A stretch of 18,983 nt of DNA from the NCBI GenBank assembly GCA_023422955.1, contig JAFAGG010000101.1:1-18983 (forward strand), written 5' to 3'. A program made the translations under genes and the position numbers. Positions 7,417 through 14,935 of this stretch are shown here, in pieces. The stretch is from Pseudomonadota bacterium (lineage in GTDB: Bacteria > Pseudomonadota > Gammaproteobacteria > Burkholderiales > Burkholderiaceae_D). Numbering within the stretch: position 1 is the stretch's first letter; each line of letters starts with the position of its first letter. The notes beneath the pieces were generated by a model that saw nothing but the letters and a program-made list of their open reading frames with translations, searched no databases and was not told the DNA's origin.

Positions 7417-8586
7417 ATGCTGCTCTGGCTGGCACAATTTTTTCAGGAGGAGTTGGGCCCCATGCGGCTCTTCAACTTCATTACCTTCCGGGCGGTGTTT
7501 GCCACCATGACCGCCTTGCTGATCGGCTTGCTGTTCGGGCCGGCGGTGATTCGCACGCTCACCCGCCTGAAAGTCGGCCAGGCAGTACGCCAGAACGGTC
7601 CGGAAACGCATCTGATCAAGCAAGGCACGCCGACCATGGGTGGTGCGTTGATCCTGATTGCGATTTCGATATCCACCTTGCTGTGGATGGATTTCACTAA
7701 TCGTTTCGTATGGATAGTGCTGGTGGTGACGCTGGGCTTCGGCGTGATCGGCTGGGTCGATGACTATCGCAAGGTGGTCTACAAGGATCCCAAGGGCATG
7801 CCCTCGGGCGAAAAATATTTCTGGCAATCGCTGATCGGTTTGCTGGCGGCGCTGTATCTGGCCTTCTCGGTGTCGGGTCCGACCAATGTCGAAGTATGGG
7901 AATTGTTCGTGCAGTGGGTGCAGTCGGGCTTCCGCATGGACTTGCCGCCCACGGCCGACCTGATCGTGCCCTTCTTCAAGACCATCAGTTATCCGCTGGG
8001 CGTCTGGGGTTTCATCGCGCTGACCTACTTCGTGATCGTCGGCACCAGCAACGCGGTGAATCTGACCGATGGCCTGGATGGCCTGGCCATCATGCCGACC
8101 GTGATGGTGGGTTCGGCCCTGGGCCTGATCGCCTATCTGACCGGCAGCGCGACCTACGCGAAATATCTTTTCATTCCGCACATTCCCGGCGCAGGTGAGC
8201 TGCTGATTTTCTGCGGCGCGATGGCCGGTGCCGGCCTGGCTTTCCTCTGGTTCAATGCGCATCCCGCGCAAGTGTTCATGGGCGACGTCGGCGCGCTGGC
8301 GCTGGGCGCGGCGCTCGGCACCATCGCCGTGATCACGCGCCAGGAAATCGTGCTGTTCATCATGGGCGGCGTGTTCGTGGTGGAGACGCTGTCGGTGATG
8401 ATACAGGTGATGTATTTCAAGTACACCAAGCTGCGCTTCGGCGAAGGCCGGCGCATCTTGCTGATGGCGCCCTTGCATCATCACTATGAGAAGAAGGGCT
8501 GGAAGGAAACGCAGGTGGTGGTTCGCTTCTGGATCATCACCATGATGCTGGTTCTGTTTGGATTGTCGACGCTGAAACTGAGATGA
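7417..8586 (+). CDS. mraY: Phospho-MurNAc-pentapeptide translocase
   Basis: MraY is an integral membrane enzyme that transfers phospho-MurNAc-pentapeptide to undecaprenyl phosphate, forming lipid I. The protein has 389 aa, the length seen in Burkholderiales, with about ten hydrophobic helices. Key motifs are the paired aspartates D115-D116 in GWVDDYRK, N-L-T-D-G-L-D-G (215-222), F-M-G-D-V-G (287-292) and the histidine cluster APLHHHYEKKGWKE (351-364). The chosen start is at 7417 with a weak purine-rich site. A much stronger CAGGAGGAG (7444-7452) lies inside the gene ahead of an in-frame ATG at 7462, which would remove 15 residues, so a shorter form is possible. Confidence 0.97.
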   Translation: MLLWLAQFFQEELGPMRLFNFITFRAVFATMTALLIGLLFGPAVIRTLTRLKVGQAVRQNGPETHLIKQGTPTMGGALILIAISISTLLWMDFTNRFVWIVLVVTLGFGVIGWVDDYRKVVYKDPKGMPSGEKYFWQSLIGLLAALYLAFSVSGPTNVEVWELFVQWVQSGFRMDLPPTADLIVPFFKTISYPLGVWGFIALTYFVIVGTSNAVNLTDGLDGLAIMPTVMVGSALGLIAYLTGSATYAKYLFIPHIPGAGELLIFCGAMAGAGLAFLWFNAHPAQVFMGDVGALALGAALGTIAVITRQEIVLFIMGGVFVVETLSVMIQVMYFKYTKLRFGEGRRILLMAPLHHHYEKKGWKETQVVVRFWIITMMLVLFGLSTLKLR

Positions 8587-8598
8587 CGCTTTAAAAAG

Positions 8599-10086
8599 AT
8601 GAACTACCAAGGCAAACAGGTTCTGGTGCTGGGACTCGGCGAGTCCGGCTTGGCAATGGCGCAATGGCTGGCCCGTTGCGGCGCTGCCGTGCGCGTTGCC
8701 GATACGCGCGAAGCACCTGATCGTTTGCCGGTTCTGCGCGACAGCATTCCTGCCGCTGAATTCATCGGCGGCGAATTGGTGCCGGCGCTGCTGGATAACA
8801 TCGACTTCGTCGCCCTGAGCCCGGGCCTGGCGCCGGACCGCGAACTGTCGGTGCTGCTGCCGGCCGCAGCGGAGCGCGGCATACCGGTATGGGGCGAGAT
8901 AGAACTGTTTACGCAAGCCTTGGCTGCCTTGCGCGAAGAGCGTGCTTATGCGCCCAAGGTGATTGCGATTACCGGCACCAATGGCAAGACTACCGTCACC
9001 AGCCTGACCGGCTTGCTGTGCAAGCGTGCCGGACTCACGGTGCAGATTGCCGGCAATATCAGCCCGGCTGCGCTGGATGTGTTGCGCGATGCGCTGGACA
9101 AGGATGAATTGCCGCAAGCCTGGGTGCTGGAATTGTCCAGCTTCCAGTTGCACAGTACGTATTCGCTGAATGCCGATGCTGCCACGGTGCTGAACCTGAG
9201 CCAGGATCACCTGGACTGGCACGGTGACATGGAAAGTTATGCGGCCGACAAGGCGCGTATCTTCGGAATGGAAACGGTGCGCGTGCTCAATCGCGACGAC
9301 AGGCTCGTGATGAACATGGCGGTGCCGCAAGCCCGTGTGCTGAGTTTCGGCACCGATGCGCCTGCGCAGGCGGAGAGTTTCGGTCTCTGCAATGAAAACG
9401 GCATGTATTGGCTGGCGCTGGCGGTGTCGCACGATGAAGGCGAGCGCAAGCGCCGCCGCAAGGATGTCGTCGAGCCGGAGATTGCTATCAATCGCCTGAT
9501 GCCGGCCGATGCCTTGCGCATACGCGGCTTGCACAATGCCAGCAATGCGCTGGCTGCCCTGGCGCTGTGCCGCGCAATCGGCTTGCCGCTGGCACCTTTA
9601 CTGCATGGCCTGCGCGAATACCAGGGCGAGCCGCACCGGGTGGAACTGGTGGCGACGATAGGCGGCGTCGAATATTACGACGACAGCAAGGGCACCAATG
9701 TCGGCGCTACGGTCGCTGCGATGAATGGTCTGGGCGTCGGCCGCTCCGGCCGCCTGGTGCTGATTGCCGGCGGCGATGGCAAGGGACAGGATTTCAATCC
9801 GCTTGCCGACGGTGTGGCGCGTTACGCACGCTGCGTGCTGCTGATCGGCCGCGATGCCGCCCGTATTCGGGAAGTACTCAATGAAAGCGGCGTGGAGCTG
9901 ATCGATTGCGATACGCTGGAGCAGGCAGTAGACAAGGCGGCTTCGCTGGCGCAACCCGGCGATGCGGTATTGCTGTCGCCTGCCTGTGCCAGCCTGGACA
10001 TGTTCCGCAATTACGCTCATCGCGCCCAGGTGTTCGTCGATGCGGTCAGGGAAGTGGCCTTGTCGCGCGGGGAGGTGATGGGATGA
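8599..10086 (+). CDS. murD: UDP-MurNAc-L-alanine : D-glutamate ligase
   Basis: MurD is the Mur ligase adding D-glutamate as the second stem residue. The product is 495 aa, longer than E. coli MurD (438 aa). Visible motifs are the N-terminal dinucleotide-like LVLGLGESGLAMAQWL (9-24), the P-loop T-G-T-N-G-K-T (125-131), LNLSQDHLDWHGD (198-210), the lysine expected to be carbamylated (K218), HNASNALAAL (312-321) and D-D-S-K-G-T-N (361-367). Part of the extra length is a basic, charged insertion at about 277-295 (GERKRRRKDVVEPE), which I remember as usual in betaproteobacterial MurD. The start follows mraY by 12 bases with only a weak ribosome-binding site. The stop overlaps ftsW as ATGA. Confidence 0.96.
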   Translation: MNYQGKQVLVLGLGESGLAMAQWLARCGAAVRVADTREAPDRLPVLRDSIPAAEFIGGELVPALLDNIDFVALSPGLAPDRELSVLLPAAAERGIPVWGEIELFTQALAALREERAYAPKVIAITGTNGKTTVTSLTGLLCKRAGLTVQIAGNISPAALDVLRDALDKDELPQAWVLELSSFQLHSTYSLNADAATVLNLSQDHLDWHGDMESYAADKARIFGMETVRVLNRDDRLVMNMAVPQARVLSFGTDAPAQAESFGLCNENGMYWLALAVSHDEGERKRRRKDVVEPEIAINRLMPADALRIRGLHNASNALAALALCRAIGLPLAPLLHGLREYQGEPHRVELVATIGGVEYYDDSKGTNVGATVAAMNGLGVGRSGRLVLIAGGDGKGQDFNPLADGVARYARCVLLIGRDAARIREVLNESGVELIDCDTLEQAVDKAASLAQPGDAVLLSPACASLDMFRNYAHRAQVFVDAVREVALSRGEVMG

Positions 10087-11294
10087 AGTTCACGCTCCCG
10101 CTCCCGTTCTCCTCATCCGCGCCGGCAAGCAGCGTGGGCAGCGCATCGCCGCGTTCACGCATGATGGATTACGACAAGCCGCTGGTATTCGTGACCCTGC
10201 TGCTGTTGCTGTATGGCGTGGTGATGGTGTTCTCGGCATCGATTGCTTTGCCGGATTCGCCCAAGTATGCCGGATACAGCCACCTGCATTTCCTGCAGCG
10301 GCAGCTGGTGTATGTGGGCATGGGGCTGGTCGGCGGCTACTGCGTGTTCCGGGTGCCGGTCGCGACCTGGCAAAAGGCTGCTCCCTATCTTTTCCTCCTC
10401 ACCTTGGTGTTGCTCTTGCTGGTATTGGTGCCGGGCATAGGCAAGGGCGTCAATGGCGCCAAGCGCTGGATTTCGCTGAAGCTGTTCAGCTTCCAGCCGT
10501 CCGAAGTGATGAAACTGGTGATGGTGCTGTATGCCGCCGATTACACGGTGCGCAAGCAGCAGTACATGCACAAGCTGACCAAGGGTTTTCTGCCCATGAC
10601 CGTTGCAGTTGGCTTCGTCGGCCTGCTGCTGCTGCTGCAGCCGGATCTGGGCGCCTTCGGCGTAATCGTCTGCATCGCAATGGGAATCCTGTTCCTGGGC
10701 GGTATCAACGGCATCTGGTTTACCGGCATAGGCGCGATGCTGGTGGGCATGTTCTCGCTGGTCATCATGCTGTCGCCGTGGCGGCGCGACCGGATCTTCG
10801 CCTATCTCGATCCCTGGGTGCAGGAAAATGCACTGGGCAAGGCTTATCAGTTATCGCATTCGCTGATTGCCTTTGGCCGCGGTGAATTCTTCGGCGTAGG
10901 CCTGGGAGCCAGCGTAGAGAAGCTGCATTACCTGCCGGAAGCGCATACCGATTTTCTGCTGGCCGTTATCGGCGAGGAGCTCGGTTTTGCCGGCGTGCTG
11001 GTCGTGATCCTGCTGTTTTACTGGCTGATCAAGCGCGCGTTTGAAATTGGCCGGCAAGCGATTGCAATAGACCAGACCTTTGCGGGACTGGTGGCGAAAG
11101 GCATAGGCCTGTGGATAGGCGTGCAGGCCTTCATCAACATGGGCGTGAACCTTGGTCTGCTGCCGACCAAGGGGTTGACGCTGCCGCTGATGAGTTACGG
11201 TGGCTCGGGTGTTTTGATCAACTGCATAGGCTTGGCCATTCTGCTCAGGATCGATTACGAGAATCGCATGCTCATGCGCGGAGGCCGCGTATGA
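10083..11294 (+). CDS. ftsW: Septal peptidoglycan glycosyltransferase FtsW (SEDS family)
   Basis: FtsW polymerises lipid II at the septum in partnership with FtsI. The start at 10083 gives 403 aa, overlaps the murD stop by 4 bases and has a strong GGAGGTGA site (10071-10078). The frame is open further upstream only as a shadow of murD. The polytopic protein shows G-V-N-G-A-K-R-W-I (122-130), F-Q-P-S-E-V-M-K (137-144), LLQPDLG (184-190), a long loop with GLGASVEKLHYLPEAHTDF (273-291) whose Asp290 matches the aspartate proposed as catalytic in SEDS proteins, and LPLMSYGGSG (367-376). The last codons, GGA GGC CGC GTA TGA, also contained the ancestral murG ribosome-binding site and start; that segment is now duplicated 169 bp downstream. 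Confidence 0.96.
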   Translation: MKFTLPLPFSSSAPASSVGSASPRSRMMDYDKPLVFVTLLLLLYGVVMVFSASIALPDSPKYAGYSHLHFLQRQLVYVGMGLVGGYCVFRVPVATWQKAAPYLFLLTLVLLLLVLVPGIGKGVNGAKRWISLKLFSFQPSEVMKLVMVLYAADYTVRKQQYMHKLTKGFLPMTVAVGFVGLLLLLQPDLGAFGVIVCIAMGILFLGGINGIWFTGIGAMLVGMFSLVIMLSPWRRDRIFAYLDPWVQENALGKAYQLSHSLIAFGRGEFFGVGLGASVEKLHYLPEAHTDFLLAVIGEELGFAGVLVVILLFYWLIKRAFEIGRQAIAIDQTFAGLVAKGIGLWIGVQAFINMGVNLGLLPTKGLTLPLMSYGGSGVLINCIGLAILLRIDYENRMLMRGGRV

Positions 11295-11440
11295 GGGAGC
11301 ATGTAAAGCACCACATAGCCTGTGCACGTGCTGAGATACTCCTCCCCCTTCAAGGGGGAGGCGGGGAGGGGGATGGGTTTTTCTCGTTTGCAGATAAGAC
11401 CCATCCCCACCCTAACCCCCCCTTGAAGGGGAGGGAATGA
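11291..11440 (+). CDS. Small ORF created by the repeat insertion (49 aa, doubtful protein)
   Basis: ATG at 11291 overlaps the ftsW stop (ATGA) and has the original GGAGG site (11280-11284) 6 bases upstream. The frame stays open through the palindromic repeat to TGA at 11438-11440, ending in DKTHPHPNPPLKGRE. The 'HPNPPL' peptide is the usual conceptual translation of a dispersed bacterial repeat and occurs in many spurious hypothetical proteins, so I doubt any function for the peptide. Its stop lies 19 bases before murG. It may serve only to carry ribosomes across the insert and keep murG translation linked to ftsW. Confidence 0.4.
   Translation: MREHVKHHIACARAEILLPLQGGGGEGDGFFSFADKTHPHPNPPLKGRE
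11341..11436. repeat. Dispersed palindromic repeat ('PHPNPPL' type, MITE-like) in the ftsW-murG gap
   Basis: Two G/C-rich arms, 11341-11380 and 11396-11436, are imperfect inverted copies separated by about 15 bases, so the DNA or RNA can fold into one long hairpin. Each arm also contains its own small palindrome, CCTCCCCCTT-C-AAGGGGGAGG (11341-11361) on the left and CCCCTT-G-AAGGGG (11419-11431) on the right. Sequences of the form CCCTTCAAGGGG...GGATGGG recur in intergenic regions of many proteobacteria, as I recall. I cannot name the family. Copy number in this genome is not visible here. Confidence 0.7.
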
Positions 11441-11459
11441 ATATGCACGGAGGCCGCGT

Positions 11460-12533
11460 ATGAAAAAGCTTCTCATCATGGCAGCAGGCACCGGCGGACA
11501 TATTTTTCCCGGCCTGGCCATTGCACGCACCATGCAGGAACGCGGCTGGCAGGTGAGCTGGCTCGGCACAGAACATGGCATGGAGCGTGACATTGTTCCG
11601 AAGCAGGACATAGAGATGGATGCCATCGATTTTCGCGGCCTGCGCGGCAAGGGCTTGCGCCACAGTGTCACGGGTGCATTCAAGATGGCAGCCGGATTTG
11701 CCGCCTGCCTGCGCCTGATGGGGCGCCGCAAGCCGGATGTGGTGCTGGGCATGGGCGGTTACGTGACGGTGCCGGGCGGGATCGCTGCGAAATTGCGGGG
11801 CATTCCGCTGGTGCTGATGAATGCCGATGCGGCCCTGCTGTTGTCGAACAAGGCTCTGGCGCCGGCAGCCAGCAAGGTGTGTTTCGGTTTCGCCGGCGAT
11901 ATCGGCGCGGTACCGGGCAAGGCGGTCGTGACCGGCAATCCGGTGCGGCAGGAAATCATAGATGTACCGCCGCCGGCAGAACGTTATGCGACGCGCAGCG
12001 ATCCGTTGCGCATACTGGTGATAGGCGGCAGCCTCGGTGCCAAGGTGTTGAACGATACTTTGCCGCAGGCGCTGGCGCGCATGCCGGTAGAACTGCGGCC
12101 CGTGGTGACGCACCAGTCGGGCAAGCAGCACATAGAAGTCTTGCGCGCCGCTTATGCGGCGGCCGGCGTGGAAGCGGAATTGGTGGACTTCATCGAGGAC
12201 ATGCCGCGTCGTTATGCCGAGGCTGACCTGGTGATTTGCCGTGCCGGTGCGATCACGGTAGCGGAATTAACCGCAGCGGGCGTGGCCAGCATCCTGGTGC
12301 CGCTGGTGGTGTCGACCACTTCGCACCAGCGTGACAACGCGCGCTGGATGGCGGGTCGCAATGCCGCGATTCATTTGCCGCAGCTGGAAATGACGCCGGC
12401 GCGGCTGGCTGAAATCGTGCAGGGCTTATCGCGTGAAGATTGCCTGAGCCTGGCACAGGCCGCCTATGAACAAGGAAGGCGCGATGCCAATGCGGCAATC
12501 GCCGGAATTTTGGAAGCAGCAGGAAAAGCATGA
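11460..12533 (+). CDS. murG: Lipid II synthase: UDP-GlcNAc transferase MurG
   Basis: MurG is a peripheral inner-membrane GT-B glycosyltransferase that adds GlcNAc to lipid I, making lipid II. The 357-aa product has the glycine-rich loop G-T-G-G-H (10-14), VLGMGGYVTVPGG (95-107), G-N-P-V-R (159-163), G-G-S-L-G-A (189-194) and the donor-binding R-A-G-A-I-T-V-A-E (261-269). The segment corresponding to HEQNGIAGLTNK in E. coli reads MNADAALLLSNK (120-131), so the asparagine linked to the donor site is an aspartate here. I think this is a Burkholderiales variant rather than damage. The start has GGAGG at 11449-11453. The gene is separated from ftsW by a repeat insertion and overlaps murC by 4 bases. 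Confidence 0.96.
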   Translation: MKKLLIMAAGTGGHIFPGLAIARTMQERGWQVSWLGTEHGMERDIVPKQDIEMDAIDFRGLRGKGLRHSVTGAFKMAAGFAACLRLMGRRKPDVVLGMGGYVTVPGGIAAKLRGIPLVLMNADAALLLSNKALAPAASKVCFGFAGDIGAVPGKAVVTGNPVRQEIIDVPPPAERYATRSDPLRILVIGGSLGAKVLNDTLPQALARMPVELRPVVTHQSGKQHIEVLRAAYAAAGVEAELVDFIEDMPRRYAEADLVICRAGAITVAELTAAGVASILVPLVVSTTSHQRDNARWMAGRNAAIHLPQLEMTPARLAEIVQGLSREDCLSLAQAAYEQGRRDANAAIAGILEAAGKA

Positions 12534-13945
12534 AACACAAGGTTAAAAACATTCACTTCGTCGGTATTGGCGGCTCGGGCATGAGCGGCATTGCCGAAGT
12601 GCTGCTCAACCTCGGCTATTGCGTGTCGGGTTCGGACCTGTCCAGCAATGCGGCCACGCGTCGCCTGAAAGGGCTGGGTGCAAGGATCATGGAAGGTCAT
12701 GCTGAAAAAAATATCGACGGCGCAGACGCGATCGTGACCTCCACGGCAGTGAAGCCCGACAACCCGGAAGTGCTGGCGGCGCGTGCCCGCCAGATTCCCA
12801 TCGTGCCGCGTGCCGTGATGCTGGCTGAACTGATGCGATTGAAACAGGGCATCGCGATTGCCGGCACCCATGGCAAGACCACTACGACTAGCCTGGTGGC
12901 CAGCGTACTGGCTGAAGGCGGACTGGATCCGACCTTCGTGATCGGCGGGCGTTTGAACAGCGCCGGTGCCAATGCCAAGCTGGGCCTGGGTGACTTCATC
13001 GTGGCGGAAGCGGATGAGTCAGATGCCTCCTTCCTGAATCTGTCGCCCTGCATACAGGTGATCACGAATATCGATGCTGATCATATGGAAACCTATGATC
13101 ACAGCTTCGCCAAGCTGAAGCAGGCTTTCGTGGAATTTACGCAGCGCCTGCCGTTTTATGGCGTGGCGATACTGTGTATCGATGATCCGCATGTATGCGA
13201 AATCATGCCTTTCATTTCCAAGCCGATCACCACCTATGGCTTCAGCGAGCAGGCGCAGGTGCGTGCCGTCAATGCGCGCGCGGTGGACGGCAAGATGATG
13301 TTTACCGTGATCCAGCAGGATTATCCGGAGCTGGACGTGGTGCTGAATCAGCCCGGCATGCATAACGTGCAAAACGCCTGCGCAGTCATTGCGATTGCGC
13401 GCGAAGTCGGCGTGGATGATGCTGCGACGCAGAAGGGACTGGCTGAATTCACGGGCGTCGGCCGGCGCTTTACCCGCTACGGCGAAGTGCCGCTGCCGGA
13501 GCGCGACGGCAAGCCGGGCGGCAGCTTCACGCTGGTGGATGACTACGGCCATCATCCGGTCGAAACCGCTGCCACGCTGGCTGCTGCGCGCGGCGCCTAT
13601 CCGGGCCGCCGGCTGGTGCTGGCTTTCCAGCCGCACCGCTACACCCGCACGCGCGACTTGTTCGAGGACTTCGTGAAAGTCTTGTCCATGGCCGATGTGC
13701 TGGTGCTGGCTGAAGTGTATGCCGCTGGCGAACAACCTATCGTCGCCGCCGATGGCCGTGCGCTGTCGCATGCCTTGCGCGTGGCCGGCAAGGTCGATCC
13801 GGTGTTCGTGGAAGATATGGCCGAGATGCCGTCCACCATCCTGCGCCTGGCGCGTGATGGCGATGTGGTGATCACCATGGGCGCAGGCTCGATTTATACG
13901 GTGCCGGCACAACTGGTCAAGATGGCGGAACAGGAACAATCATGA
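12530..13945 (+). CDS. murC: UDP-MurNAc : L-alanine ligase
   Basis: MurC is the first Mur ligase, adding L-alanine to UDP-MurNAc in the cytoplasm. The product is 471 aa, normal for the family. It shows the N-terminal nucleotide-fold IHFVGIGGSGMSGIAEVL (8-25), the P-loop G-T-H-G-K-T-T-T-T (112-120), the metal-binding E-A-D-E-S-D (160-165), ITNIDADHMETYDH, HNVQNACAVIAIA, and DDYGHHPVE followed by FQPHRYTRTRDLFEDF in the C-terminal domain. The start overlaps the murG stop and the end overlaps the ddl start, both as ATGA. murB is not between murC and ddl, unlike in some proteobacteria. Confidence 0.98.
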   Translation: MKHKVKNIHFVGIGGSGMSGIAEVLLNLGYCVSGSDLSSNAATRRLKGLGARIMEGHAEKNIDGADAIVTSTAVKPDNPEVLAARARQIPIVPRAVMLAELMRLKQGIAIAGTHGKTTTTSLVASVLAEGGLDPTFVIGGRLNSAGANAKLGLGDFIVAEADESDASFLNLSPCIQVITNIDADHMETYDHSFAKLKQAFVEFTQRLPFYGVAILCIDDPHVCEIMPFISKPITTYGFSEQAQVRAVNARAVDGKMMFTVIQQDYPELDVVLNQPGMHNVQNACAVIAIAREVGVDDAATQKGLAEFTGVGRRFTRYGEVPLPERDGKPGGSFTLVDDYGHHPVETAATLAAARGAYPGRRLVLAFQPHRYTRTRDLFEDFVKVLSMADVLVLAEVYAAGEQPIVAADGRALSHALRVAGKVDPVFVEDMAEMPSTILRLARDGDVVITMGAGSIYTVPAQLVKMAEQEQS

Positions 13946-14922
13946 GCAAGATCGCACAGGAATTCGGCAAGGTCGGCGTGCTGTTCGGCGGTCGTTCCGC
14001 CGAGCGCGAAGTGTCGCTGATGTCGGGCAAGGGCGTGCTGGCCGCGCTGCAAAGCCAGGGCATAGCTGCGCACGGCTTCGATCCGGCCGAGCGCTCGATT
14101 GCCGAACTCGCCGCAGAAAAATTCGATCGCGTTTTCATTGCGCTGCACGGACGCTACGGCGAAGACGGCACGCTGCAGGGCGCGCTGGAGCAACTGGGCA
14201 TTCCTTACACCGGCTCCGGTGTGATGGCGTCAGCGATTGGCATGGACAAGATCATGAGCAAGCGCATCTGGATCAGCCATGGATTGCCGACGCCGAAATT
14301 TGTCGAGCTGGATGCGCATCACGCCGGCGATGAAGATTTGCAGCGCGTGCAGCAGGAACTGGGGCTGCCGCTGATGCTGAAGGCGCCGCACGAAGGATCG
14401 AGCATAGGCATCAAGAAGGTGGCTGAGGGTGGCGCGCTCGCCGACAGTTTTGCGCATTGCGCGAAATACGACGAGGTAGTGCTGGCGGAACAATTCATCA
14501 GCGGACGCGAGCTGACGGTGCCGGTGCTGGGGCAGGGCCGAGATGCTTATGCCTTGCCAATCGTGGAGATACGCGCGCCCCAGGGCGATTACAACTTCCA
14601 GAACAAGTATTACAGCGACGATACGCAATATCTCTGTCCCGCGCCGCTGGATGCAGCGCTGACCCGGCGCATCCAGGAGATCGCGGTGCGCGCATTCAAT
14701 GCGCTCGGCGCTTCCGGTTGGGCGCGCCTGGACTTCATGTTGCGAAGCACCGATAACGAACCCTTCCTGCTGGAGATCAATACTTCGCCCGGCATGACCA
14801 GCCATTCGCTGGTGCCGATGGCGGCCAAGGCCGCGGGCAAGAGTTACGAGCAGTTGTGCATCGATATTTTGCGTTCGGCTTCGCTGGATTTGAAGCCGAG
14901 CGAAAACTGGAAACCTGAGTGA
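13942..14922 (+). CDS. ddl: D-alanine : D-alanine ligase (DdlB type)
   Basis: Ddl is an ATP-grasp enzyme joining two D-alanines, supplying the dipeptide used by MurF. The product is 326 aa. It contains G-G-R-S-A-E-R-E-V-S (16-25) with the substrate-binding glutamate E21, IALHGRYGEDGTLQGALEQL (66-85), the ATP-grasp loop K-A-P-H-E-G-S-S-I-G (147-156), EIRAPQGDYNFQNKY, and the metal-binding E-I-N-T-S-P-G-M-T (278-286). The loop reads KA where most Ddl proteins have KP, but the lysine itself is kept. It overlaps murC by 4 bases. ftsQ starts 13 bases after its stop. Confidence 0.96.
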   Translation: MSKIAQEFGKVGVLFGGRSAEREVSLMSGKGVLAALQSQGIAAHGFDPAERSIAELAAEKFDRVFIALHGRYGEDGTLQGALEQLGIPYTGSGVMASAIGMDKIMSKRIWISHGLPTPKFVELDAHHAGDEDLQRVQQELGLPLMLKAPHEGSSIGIKKVAEGGALADSFAHCAKYDEVVLAEQFISGRELTVPVLGQGRDAYALPIVEIRAPQGDYNFQNKYYSDDTQYLCPAPLDAALTRRIQEIAVRAFNALGASGWARLDFMLRSTDNEPFLLEINTSPGMTSHSLVPMAAKAAGKSYEQLCIDILRSASLDLKPSENWKPE

Positions 14923-14935
14923 ATGGAAAAGCGAC

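Larger units (their letters stand above)
11274..11463 (+). repeat. Duplicated ftsW-murG junction: 21-bp direct repeats flanking an insert
   Basis: ATGC-G-CGGAGGCCGCGTATGA (11274-11294, the end of ftsW) recurs as ATGC-A-CGGAGGCCGCGTATGA (11443-11463, the start of murG). Of 21 positions, 20 are identical, and the match continues weakly (ATGA-RRR-AGC-W-T). Each copy holds a GGAGG ribosome-binding site and an ATGA start/stop overlap. The simplest reading is that ftsW and murG once overlapped by ATGA, and that an insertion of about 169 bp duplicated the junction. Confidence 0.8.

Noticed and set aside
7396..9534. Long minus-strand open frame of about 712 codons opposite murF, mraY and murD
   Set aside because: It lies antisense to three well-conserved genes, is rich in H, R and Q as expected of a codon-bias shadow, and matches no family I know.
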